From positions 1-9,418 of the forward strand of contig SYEN01000225.1 in the NCBI GenBank assembly GCA_005800795.1: 9,418 nucleotides of DNA, read 5' to 3'. A program made the translations under genes and the position numbers. Under the pieces are notes generated by a model. It ran no database searches and was not told the origin of the DNA. It saw nothing but the letters and a program-made list of their open reading frames with translations. Numbering within the stretch: the stretch's first letter is position 1; each line of letters opens with the position of its first letter. This DNA is from Burkholderiales bacterium. GTDB taxonomy: Bacteria; Pseudomonadota; Gammaproteobacteria; Burkholderiales; SG8-41. Positions 1-6,544 of this stretch are shown piece by piece.

Positions 1-237
1 GCCGGGCCCGTTGGCGAAGCGCTGATCATGACGGCGCTGGGGCTTGCGGTGGCGATACCGGCGGTGCTTGCCTACAACTTCGCGGTGCGGCGCAACCGGC
101 TGGTACTCGCGCAGCTCGACGCCTTCGCCCACGACCTGTTTTCCTTTCTCACCACCGGATCACACGTCAACGATGTCGCTGCGCCGGTACAGCAACGCCC
201 GCCAATCGTTACTGCGGTCGTCAAAGCGGGAGCATAA
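1..237 (+). CDS. exbB: ExbB/TolQ/MotA-family proton channel subunit, 3' end only
   Basis: This is the C-terminal 78 codons of an ExbB-type inner-membrane protein; the 5' part lies outside the window and frame 1 is open from base 1. ExbB forms the pentameric channel that, with ExbD, uses proton-motive force to energise TonB. The first visible residues, about 3-26, form a hydrophobic helix reading GPVGEALIMTALGLAVAIP, the typical last transmembrane segment of ExbB, followed by AYNFAVRRN and an amphipathic cytoplasmic tail. The last 25 residues or so are Pro/Val/Ala-rich and not conserved. The gene ends in TAA only 5 bases before exbD, so the two are almost certainly translated from one mRNA. 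TolQ is the main alternative. ExbB is preferred because a TonB-dependent receptor lies downstream and no tolR/A/B genes are seen. Confidence 0.88.
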   Translation, partial: AGPVGEALIMTALGLAVAIPAVLAYNFAVRRNRLVLAQLDAFAHDLFSFLTTGSHVNDVAAPVQQRPPIVTAVVKAGA

Positions 238-242
238 GAATT

Positions 243-665
243 ATGGCATTCGGCGGATTCAACAAAGACGCACAGGCCACGCCGATGGCGGAAATCAACA
301 TGATTCCGCTGATCGACGTGATGCTGGTGTTGCTGGTCATTTTCATCGTCACCGCACCCTTGCTCACCCACTCGGTCAAGATCGATCTGCCCAAGGCATC
401 GAGTCAGCCGAACCTGACCAAACCCGACAACATTCAACTCGGCATCCAGGCGGACGGCACGGTGTACTGGAACGGCGAAAGCGTCGATGACGCCGTGCTT
501 GCCACGCGCATGAGCGCCGCGGCAAGCGTGTCGCCGCAACCCGAAGTGCACATACGCGCAGACAGCACGACCCCGTATCAACGCGTTGCCGATGTCATGT
601 CCGCTGCTGCAAGAACCGGTCTGACCAAAATCGGCTTTATCACCGACCCCACGCGACGTCGCTGA
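243..665 (+). CDS. exbD: ExbD/TolR-family biopolymer transport protein
   Basis: A complete 140-residue ExbD, the normal family length. ExbD has one transmembrane helix inside the ExbB pentamer and a periplasmic domain that contacts TonB. A short cytoplasmic N-terminus leads into the signature AEINMIPLIDVMLVLLVIF (residues 16-34). Asp25 is the membrane-embedded proton-carrying aspartate, at the same number as in E. coli ExbD. The periplasmic part (about 45-135) contains the family-like stretches VYWNGE, EVHIRAD and a C-terminal RTGLTKIGFIT. The start is the ATG 5 bases after the exbB stop. A GGGAG at 228-232, inside the end of exbB, can serve as ribosome binding site with a 10-base spacer, which suggests translational coupling. 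The family and the ExbB partner are clear; whether it serves this receptor only or all receptors in the cell cannot be told. Confidence 0.95.
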   Translation: MAFGGFNKDAQATPMAEINMIPLIDVMLVLLVIFIVTAPLLTHSVKIDLPKASSQPNLTKPDNIQLGIQADGTVYWNGESVDDAVLATRMSAAASVSPQPEVHIRADSTTPYQRVADVMSAAARTGLTKIGFITDPTRRR

Positions 666-702
666 AACTGCTGCGCCGAATATCCCCACGCCAAGGAGCC
701 AT

Positions 703-990
703 ATGAATCCGCAACCGATCGAATTACCCCCACTGGAAAACCTGCTGGTCGCCGCGCTCTACCTCGCGACGAACTTCGCGAAGAGCGGCTGTCCGCGGTT
801 AAGCCACATGCTGCTGCATCAGCTCGAATTCGCGATGAACCATCCGCAGCGCGATGCATCACCGATGGTGCAGGAAACCTGCAAACAGTTGTATCGCACG
901 TGGGAAACCATCCATAACGAACGCGTGATGGCGCTGACCGACGGGGAACAGCCCGCCATCACCGCCAAGTTCATTAGAAGCCCAAAATAG
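703..990 (+). CDS. Uncharacterised 95-residue protein of the exbBD-receptor block
   Basis: I do not recognise this protein. It starts at an ATG preceded by AAGGAG (693-698), a strong ribosome binding site although the 4-base spacer is short, and it begins 37 bases after exbD on the same strand, so it is likely part of the same operon. It has no signal peptide and no clear membrane segment. Residues 10-28 (PLENLLVAALYLATNFAKS) and 33-46 look helical and amphipathic. The middle (51-76) is hydrophilic with two Trp/Tyr-containing turns, and there are Cys residues at positions 30 and 60. A small, soluble, mostly alpha-helical cytoplasmic protein is the best description. Its place between exbD and the receptor suggests a link to iron or siderophore uptake, but no function is claimed. 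Normal codon use and the good ribosome binding site make it a probable real gene. Confidence 0.72.
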   Translation: MNPQPIELPPLENLLVAALYLATNFAKSGCPRLSHMLLHQLEFAMNHPQRDASPMVQETCKQLYRTWETIHNERVMALTDGEQPAITAKFIRSPK

Positions 991-1113
991 CGCAATAAAA
1001 ACCCCTTTAAAAACAGATAGTTACATAACATCAGCCAGCCAGCATGCGCATCCTTTTTTGTGTCCTGCCCAGCCAGCCATTTCTTTTTTTGAATCTCTGG
1101 AAGGCAGACACCC
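991..1113 (+). promoter_or_regulatory. Leader region of the siderophore receptor gene
   Basis: This 123-base gap is much richer in A/T than its surroundings. It holds A-runs, an imperfect inverted repeat at 1016-1032 (GATAGTTA-CA-TAACATC), and a duplicated CAGCCAGCCA element with following T-runs (described separately). The inverted repeat is A/T-rich as expected for an iron-regulator operator, but it matches the Fur consensus poorly. No convincing -35/-10 pair or terminator hairpin was found. GGAAGG at 1099-1104, 9 bases before the ATG at 1114, is the probable ribosome binding site of the receptor. Calling it regulatory is inference from position and composition. Confidence 0.4.
1032..1090 (+). 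repeat. Two-copy direct repeat, CAGCCAGCCA plus T-run
   Basis: CAGCCAGCCA occurs exactly at 1032-1041 and again at 1070-1079, 38 bases apart start to start. The first copy is followed after 12 bases by six T (1054-1059); the second runs directly into TTTCTTTTTTT (1080-1090). A perfect 8-base palindrome ATGCGCAT (1044-1051) lies between them. The duplication is seen directly; any role in mRNA leader structure or regulator binding is speculative. Confidence 0.5.
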
Positions 1114-3300
1114 ATGAAACAACCGCAATTTCACCCGCTCGCCGGCATACTTCCGCTGGGCGCCATGATGGCTGGCATGATCTTCGTTCACGGCGATAGT
1201 TGCGCGCAAACCGCCCCCGCACCCAAAGCCGGCGACAAAGAACTACCCACTGTCAAAATCGAAAGCGACCGCGACAAACCTGACGGCCTGCGCGGCACCA
1301 CCACGCGTGTCGGCAAAACGCTGCAAGACCCGCACGACATTCCGCAAGCCATCACCACCATTACCAACAGTCTGATGGAACAGCAGCAGGTGGGCAGCCT
1401 GCGTGAAGCGCTGCGTAATGTCTCGGGTCTGACGTTTAACGCAGCTGAGGGCGGGCGTTCCGGCGACAACATGAATCTGCGCGGGTTTTACACCTTCGGC
1501 GATTTATACATGGACGGCATCCGAGACACCGCCCAGTACAACCGCGAGACTTTCAATCTCGAACAGATCGACGTACTGCGTGGCGCCGGCGCCATGCTGT
1601 TCGGGCGCGGCCAGGCCGGTGGCGTCATCAATCTGGTGAGCAAAACCCCGCTGCGTTATGACCAGTACAAATTCACCGGCAGCGTTGGAACACGTGACTA
1701 TCGTGAAGTGACTGCCGATCTGAACAAAGCCTTTAGCGCCGACACGGGGCTCCGCGTCAACCTGATGCAGCGCGACGAAGGCAGTTAACGTAAAAATCCG
1801 GTCACCGGCACTGAAGCGGAGATTCATCGCAAAGGCGCCGCGTTCAGCCTGGCGCTGAATCAAAGCGGCAAAAGCAAATTTTGGATCAACTATTACCACG
1901 TTGAAACCAACGACAATCCCGATTACGGCGTCTCTTTTGACAACGCCACTCGAGCGCCCGGCACGACACTGCCCGCCAGCTATTTCTGGAATAGCGACCG
2001 CAATTTTGACAAGAGCCGAACCGCCGTCACCACAGCCGTTCATGAGTATCAATTCTCGCTGCAAACCCAGTTGCGCACGCAAGTTCGCTTTGGCGACTAT
2101 GAGCGCAGTTACTGGGCCAGAACACCCAACCTGACCACGCCGCCGAACCTCGCGGGTGGCATCGGCGGCAATCAAACGCGCGCCTCGGATTACGAGACCA
2201 TCACCCTGCAATCCGATTTCAGCACCAAGTTTCAGGCCATGGGCATGAAGCATGAATTCATCGCGGGGATTGAGTACCTCAAGGAAGACAGCCATCGCAA
2301 AGGCTTGCAAAACTTCGGCACGGCGGCGGCGCCCGCCTATTACCCCTACTCCGAGGCCATCGCCGGCGCTGCGACTGACTTCACCGGCAAATCCTACGCA
2401 ATCTACGTGCAGGACACCATTGAGTTCGTTCCCAAATGGAAAGCCACCCTGGGCATCCGGCGCGATCAACTGGACGCCACGTACAGCAGCACCACCTCGC
2501 CGCAGTTGAAATATGGCGAAAACAGCTATCGCGGCGCGATATCATTTCATCCCACGCCCGAGACGCACTATTACCTCGGCTGGAGCGATTCGTTCAGCCC
2601 AACCGCCGATCTTTACCAGCTGCCCGTGGCGCCGCTTCCCCCGGAGCGCAGCAACGTCATCGAACTTGGTGCGAAATGGCTGTTGTTCAATGGCGATCTT
2701 GCCTTGCGTGCGGCGCTCTACCGTGCCACCAAGGAATGGGAACGCAGCGCCGACCTCGAATCGACGGCAGCCGTGCTGACGAAAAAGCGCCGCACCAATG
2801 GCTTTGAACTCGAAGCCGCCGGACGCATCACCGACAACTGGGAAATCTTTTCCGGTCTGGCGTTAATGGACGCGAAAATTCTGGAAGTTGCCCAAAACGT
2901 CAATGCCACCACCGGCGCGATTACCTTCGGCAATCCGGGATACATCGGCCAGCGCGCGCGCAACACACCGCGCTACACCTTCAATTTGTGGACGACGTAC
3001 AAGCTGCCCGGATCGTGGAAAATCGGCGGCGGTGTCGAAGCCAAAGGCGACCGGCAGGGCTTCAATCCCAGCGGCGCAGGCGCCGTGCCGACACTGAACG
3101 GCGTCTACTACCCCAATACCGCACCGTCCTATACGCGCTGGGACGCCCTCGTCGCCTACGAGCAGAAGCAGTGGGCGCTGCGCCTGAACATCAAGAACCT
3201 CTTTGACAAACTCTACTACGACTCACTCTACGACAACGGCCCGTTTACCGTGCCCGGGACAAAACGCACGGCTATTCTGACGGCGGAATTCAAGTTTTGA
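1114..3300 (+). pseudogene. TonB-dependent siderophore receptor (Fiu/PiuA-like), interrupted by one in-frame stop
   Basis: The reading frame encodes a 728-position outer-membrane siderophore receptor, near the usual length for Fiu-type receptors, but codon 225 (1786-1788) is TAA. Residues 1-32 are a signal peptide with cleavage likely after CAQ. ELPTVKIES (43-51) is a candidate TonB box. The plug domain spans about 64-178, with DIPQAITTI, LREALRNVSG, DNMNLRGF, YMDGIRD, QIDVLRG and GGVINLVSKTP. The beta-barrel starts near 185. After the stop the same frame continues without further stops or frameshift through barrel strands (KGAAFSLALN, YYLGWSDSFSP, RWDALVAYE, LRLNIKNLFDKLYYDS) to a normal terminal AILTAEFKF with C-terminal Phe. 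The first part alone would give the signal peptide, plug and about 40 barrel residues, which cannot form a receptor. The family match and the piuC neighbour point to ferric catecholate-type siderophore uptake. I call it a pseudogene; a sequence error would make it an intact gene. Confidence 0.9.
1786..1788 (+). other. Premature in-frame TAA in the receptor gene
   Basis: The codons around it read GAA GGC AGT TAA CGT AAA AAT CCG, giving DEGS-stop-RKNPVTG. In this receptor family an aromatic residue before R/K-NP-TG would be natural. TAT or TAC (Tyr) to TAA is a single-base change, so a point mutation or base-call error is the simplest reading. The original residue is inferred, not seen. Confidence 0.85.
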
Positions 3301-3326
3301 GTCAGCCTACAATCTGAAAGTCACGC

Positions 3327-4010
3327 ATGTTGTTAGAGATCCCTCAAGTACTGCCGCGCGACGCGCTGGTGCGATTACGCGAAATCACCTCCAGCGCCGC
3401 GTGGACCGACGGAAGCATTACTGCCGGCACGCAATCGGAAAAGACCAAAAACAACATGCAAATTCCAGAGGATGCGCCCGCATCGCGCGAAGGCGGCGGC
3501 ATCATCCTGGATTGTCTGGCGAAAAGCGCGCTGTTTTTTACCGCAGCGCTGCCCCGGCATATTTTTCCGCCGCTTTTCAATTGTTATCGGGGCTCAACCA
3601 ATGTTTTCGGCAGTCACGTGGACAACGCCGTGCGCACCGACCGTGCCACCGGCAAGCACATACGCACCGACCTTTCGGCTACTCTGTTTCTGAGCGATCC
3701 ATCCGAATACGATGGCGGCGAACTGGTGATCGAAGACACCTTCGGCACGAAATCCGTAAAACTTGCGGCAGGCGACTTGATTCTCTATCCGGCAAGCAGC
3801 GTGCACCGCGTCGAGCCGGTGACACGCGGCGCACGCGTGGCATCCTTTTTCTGGCTTGAAAGCATGGTACGCGAGGATGATCGCCGAAGGCTGCTGTTCG
3901 ATATGGACATGGCAATCCTCGGTCTGCGCAACAGCATCGGCGACACGCCGAAAGTCGTGCGGCTCACCGGCTGCTATCACAACCTGCTGCGGCAATGGGC
4001 CGTGGTTTAG
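3327..4010 (+). CDS. piuC: PKHD-type Fe(II)/2-oxoglutarate hydroxylase PiuC/YbiX
   Basis: A complete 227-residue protein closely resembling E. coli YbiX (about 225 residues) along its full length. It belongs to the prolyl/lysyl-hydroxylase-like Fe(II)- and 2-oxoglutarate-dependent dioxygenases; the physiological substrate of the family is not established. The metal ligands are visible as His97-x-Asp99 (GSHVDNAVR) and His160 (SSVHRVEP), and Arg170 (RGARVASFFW) is the expected 2-oxoglutarate-binding arginine. Other family stretches are KNNMQI, RTDLSATLFLSDP, YDGGELVIEDTFG, AGDLILYP and the C-terminal YHNLLRQW. No signal peptide is present, so it acts in the cytoplasm. It starts 26 bases after the receptor stop with only a weak GAAAG ribosome site, so co-transcription is likely. 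This receptor-hydroxylase pairing is known from fiu-ybiX and piuA-piuC. Its stop overlaps the convergent pcp stop by 4 bases. Confidence 0.95.
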   Translation: MLLEIPQVLPRDALVRLREITSSAAWTDGSITAGTQSEKTKNNMQIPEDAPASREGGGIILDCLAKSALFFTAALPRHIFPPLFNCYRGSTNVFGSHVDNAVRTDRATGKHIRTDLSATLFLSDPSEYDGGELVIEDTFGTKSVKLAAGDLILYPASSVHRVEPVTRGARVASFFWLESMVREDDRRRLLFDMDMAILGLRNSIGDTPKVVRLTGCYHNLLRQWAVV

Positions 4011-4612
4011 ATTTTGCCGCGATTGCCACGCTCTTCACTGACACGCAGAATGATTTCCAGCGCGCGCGTGAGGTTCGCCAGCACGGCTTCACTACCGTCT
4101 GCAGGCAGGGCCGGCACATGCACAAAACCCGCGCGCCGGATACGCCGGTTTTTCGCCGCTGCATGCATCAAGCCGTAAAACACGTGGTTGCACACAAACG
4201 CGCCCGCGCTTAACGACGCTTCGGCCACTATGCCCGCGCGCACCACCGCTTCGACGGTTTGCGCCACCGGCAGAGTGGAAAAATACGCCGCCGGGCCGCG
4301 CGCAATCACCGCTTTATCGCGCAGCTGCGCGCCATCGTTATCCGCAGTGCGCGCATCACACCAATTGACGGCCACGCGCTCGATGCTGATCGCCGGGCGA
4401 TCCGCCGCCAGCCCCACGCACAGCACAATAGCGGGTTTTTCACGCGCAATCAGCGCTCGCAGTACACGCGGCGCACGCGCAAACGAAGTCGGCAGTTCAG
4501 CAGTCACCACGTCCAGATTGCCCACGCCCGCGGGCAAACGACGGACGGCTTCGTACGACGGGTTGATGGCGTCACCGCCGAACGGGGCGAAACCGGTTAC
4601 TAGCGCCTGCAT
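4007..4612 (-). CDS. pcp: Pyrrolidone-carboxylate peptidase (pyroglutamyl peptidase I)
   Basis: A complete 201-residue cytosolic cysteine peptidase of family C15, which removes N-terminal pyroglutamate from peptides. The N-terminus LVTGFAPFGGDAINPSYEAV carries the family FxPFGG..NPS motif. The catalytic triad is visible as Glu78 (ISIERVAVN), Cys141 (AGAFVCNHVFYGLM) and His165 (GFVHVPALP). Length is slightly below the usual 210-220. The tail after ALEIILRVSEE is short and basic. No Shine-Dalgarno sequence is apparent before the ATG, and the leader is strongly A/T-rich (4613-4655). The gene lies 67 bases downstream of the CoA-transferase on the same strand, so it could be read from that promoter or from its own. 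It converges on piuC with overlapping stop codons. Family assignment is firm; no functional link to its neighbours is evident. Confidence 0.94.
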   Translation of the reverse strand: MQALVTGFAPFGGDAINPSYEAVRRLPAGVGNLDVVTAELPTSFARAPRVLRALIAREKPAIVLCVGLAADRPAISIERVAVNWCDARTADNDGAQLRDKAVIARGPAAYFSTLPVAQTVEAVVRAGIVAEASLSAGAFVCNHVFYGLMHAAAKNRRIRRAGFVHVPALPADGSEAVLANLTRALEIILRVSEERGNRGKI

Positions 4613-4679
4613 TGTAAGTATTTGTTTTTATTGATATTTTTATTAATCAGCTCTGCACTACGCAGGCGTGCCTCGGCGT

Positions 4680-6080
4680 TTACGGCCAGACCGGTTGATG
4701 ATTCCCCAGCGGCACCGTCGGCTTATCCCAATACGGCTGTGTTTCCGACAAGCCAATCACCGGCGACATATGCCGTAAGCGCCCCACCGGTGTATCGCTT
4801 ACCATCGTCCAAGCGGAAATCTCCTCAGGCGTGAATTCTTTGGTCAGGTTTTTCAGTTGATCGAGCGGCACTTCGCCGCGTTCCACCAACCAGTGCCCAA
4901 CCTGCGCCAGCGAAATGCGCACCAGCCAACTGCCGCCTTCCAGCGCGCGGCGCTTCAACGCCACCATGGCACCGAAACCCATCAGATAACCCGTCAGAAA
5001 GTCTATCGCCGATACCGGATAGAACTGCGGGCCCGGCTCTGCTCCCGGGAACATTTCGCCCTGACGATGCGTGATCCCGCTCACCGTTTGCACCACAGTA
5101 TCAAAACCGCGGCGCGACGCCCAAGGCCCTGCATGACTGAACGCGCACAGCGACACTGCCACGATGCCGGGCCGCAATTGCGCCAGCGCTTCCGGCGAAA
5201 AGCCGCGGCTGCCCAGCGTGCCGGGCCGGTAGCCTTGTGAAAACACGTCCGTGCCTCGCACCAGCTGTTGCAGAATTTCCACGTCTTTCCCCTCGCGCAA
5301 ATCCAGATGCGCGGAAAGCTTGCCGTGACCTGTGTCGTATTCCTGCCGGCCCAGACTCGGCAGATGCTTGCCGGTAATCTTGAGCACCTCCGCACCGTGT
5401 TCGGCCAGCGTGCGCGCGCAGGTCGGCCCGGCAATCACGCGGGTGAGATCGAGCACGCGTATGCCCGAGAGCGGTCGGTCACCCTTGGGCAAGGGCTCCG
5501 GCTTGCTATCGCCGATCTTGATGATCTCCATCAGCGGCAAACCAGCCACAGCGATACCCTGCGGATGCTTCACCCACTCCGCACGGCTGCGCACCATGCC
5601 GCCCGCGCCGTTGGCTTCGATAATGGCCTCTTCGAGTGCCTGCGCATCCCACTGCGACACCGCCCTGGCCACCGCGTCGCGCTCTTCCGCACAACCCAGC
5701 ACTTTCAACGCGGCCGCGCGATGATTTGGAAAATTGCCGTGGATGTAACTCCAGCGCCCGTTCTTCGCCGGATAGGTGCCCATGATCGAGTGGCGGCCAT
5801 TGGGCACCGGCGTATCGCCCATCACCAGATAAGAGCCACTGCGCAGCGAAGCGGTTGCGCGCCGCGTATCAATCGAAATTTTCTGCCGGTGGCCCGTACG
5901 CATTTCCCACAAATCGCTGGCCGCAAGGCCCACCGCCGCCAGCGATGCCACTGCCGTTTCGGTAATACGGAACGGCGTCGCCAGTATCGGGTCGTAGCTG
6001 CCGGAAATCTCTAATGCACTGGCGTGGCTTTCCAGCCAGCCCGCGATGGGAAACAGCGTGTCCAGCGTGTCTTTAATCAT
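4680..6080 (-). CDS. CaiB/BaiF family III CoA-transferase with N-terminal extension
   Basis: A 466-residue protein of the family III CoA-transferases, which move CoA between organic acids through an aspartyl-CoA anhydride. The core begins near residue 203 with LSGIRVLDLTRVIAGPTCAR and HGAEVLKI, the classic CaiB/BaiF start. It continues with SAHLDLREGK, DVFSQGYRPG, GFDTVVQTVSGI and SAIDFLTGYLMGFGAMVAL, where Asp360 is the likely catalytic aspartate. The usual family length is about 400. Residues 1-200 precede the core and hold TGHRQKISIDTR (62-73), resembling the tGrGq-vdvs motif normally found late in the fold; its C-terminal counterpart is near 382-393. This suggests a partial duplication or rearranged two-part protein. 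The start at 6080 has AGGAG 6 bases upstream and a promoter at a fitting distance. A longer ATG at 6143 lies inside the -10 element and is rejected. The substrate is unknown; acyl-CoA metabolism is the general role. Confidence 0.9.
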   Translation of the reverse strand: MIKDTLDTLFPIAGWLESHASALEISGSYDPILATPFRITETAVASLAAVGLAASDLWEMRTGHRQKISIDTRRATASLRSGSYLVMGDTPVPNGRHSIMGTYPAKNGRWSYIHGNFPNHRAAALKVLGCAEERDAVARAVSQWDAQALEEAIIEANGAGGMVRSRAEWVKHPQGIAVAGLPLMEIIKIGDSKPEPLPKGDRPLSGIRVLDLTRVIAGPTCARTLAEHGAEVLKITGKHLPSLGRQEYDTGHGKLSAHLDLREGKDVEILQQLVRGTDVFSQGYRPGTLGSRGFSPEALAQLRPGIVAVSLCAFSHAGPWASRRGFDTVVQTVSGITHRQGEMFPGAEPGPQFYPVSAIDFLTGYLMGFGAMVALKRRALEGGSWLVRISLAQVGHWLVERGEVPLDQLKNLTKEFTPEEISAWTMVSDTPVGRLRHMSPVIGLSETQPYWDKPTVPLGNHQPVWP

Positions 6081-6086
6081 GGCGGG

Positions 6087-6091
6087 CTCCT
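6087..6091 (-). promoter_or_regulatory. Ribosome binding site that sets the CoA-transferase start
   Basis: AGGAG on the minus strand, 6 bases before the ATG at 6080. Together with the promoter just upstream it supports MIKDTLDT as the true N-terminus over in-frame starts further out. Confidence 0.75.
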
Positions 6092-6141
6092 GACAGTGGC
6101 GTAAAGGAAGCAGAAATGCGAGAAAAAAATGCAAGCACATC

Positions 6142-6171
6142 ATTATAGTGGCCCGGACTCACACTTGGCAG
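6142..6171 (-). promoter_or_regulatory. Sigma70-like promoter of the CoA-transferase (and possibly pcp)
   Basis: On the minus strand the -10 is a perfect TATAAT (6147-6142). An 18-base spacer separates it from CTGCCA (6171-6166), which matches the -35 consensus TTGACA at 4 of 6 positions. Transcription would begin near 6135, giving a leader of about 55 bases before the ATG at 6080. It is found by eye only, but position, strand and the perfect -10 agree with the gene downstream. Confidence 0.6.
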
Positions 6172-6544
6172 CATCTCAAAAAATCGCAGACCCACGTGTA
6201 ACCCTCGCTGCTGCCGGTATGCGGGCCACGGCATGTCACCTGGCGCGGCAACGACCACCGATCACTGAATCGATACCACTGTGGCGTGGCACGCCGTCTC
6301 CGCTCGCGCCGGTGAATACGCCACCTTGAACATTGATGACACCATTTACGACGCTACACCAGACAATCGTCAGCATGGCCAGACCCCAGTTATTACCGGG
6401 GCACAGATCCGCTGTCCGTTGCGGTCGAAATCGCACAGTACGGATGACCCAGACCCACTCAACTATCCTGCAGAATCGCGATTAAATGCATCAGCAGCCA
6501 TTGCGGTTAACCGATGAACTATTTCCGTCCCAGCCCACCACCGA
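6172..6544. other. Stretch without a recognisable gene
   Basis: About 370 bases between the CoA-transferase promoter and the end of the rhomboid gene. Open frames on both strands are under 80 codons, start at weak codons without ribosome binding sites, and give no protein I recognise. No inverted repeats of an insertion sequence, tRNA-like fold or strong terminator hairpin was seen; CCCC/GGGG arms around 6384-6400 are too short to count. It lies downstream of the rhomboid gene, so it may hold that gene's mRNA end or the remains of a lost gene. Confidence 0.5.

Noticed and set aside
1014..1035. A Fur box upstream of the receptor
   Set aside because: The best alignment matches the 19-base Fur consensus poorly in its second half, so only a generic inverted repeat is reported.
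1786..1788. Programmed stop-codon readthrough in the receptor
   Set aside because: The context AGT TAA CGT is not a known leaky context, and the truncation position has no functional logic; mutation or sequence error is simpler.
1504..2469. A long minus-strand open frame of 321 codons inside the receptor
   Set aside because: It is the antisense shadow of the receptor coding frame in GC-rich DNA; its translation resembles no protein family.
2071..3300. A separate gene starting at TTG 2071 after the receptor stop
   Set aside because: The frame is continuous with the receptor back to the stop at 1786. The fragment would lack signal peptide and plug, and no ribosome binding site precedes the TTG.
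5268..6014. A 248-codon plus-strand open frame opposite the CoA-transferase
   Set aside because: Its His/Arg-rich translation is typical of an antisense shadow, and the minus strand has a clear CaiB/BaiF protein.
6081..6143. A 21-residue N-terminal extension of the CoA-transferase beginning at an ATG at 6143
   Set aside because: That ATG lies inside a perfect TATAAT -10 element, and the inner ATG at 6080 has AGGAG at good spacing and starts a more family-like N-terminus.
6281..6517. A 78-codon plus-strand open frame in the gap before the rhomboid gene
   Set aside because: It starts at GTG without a ribosome binding site and its translation is not recognisable.
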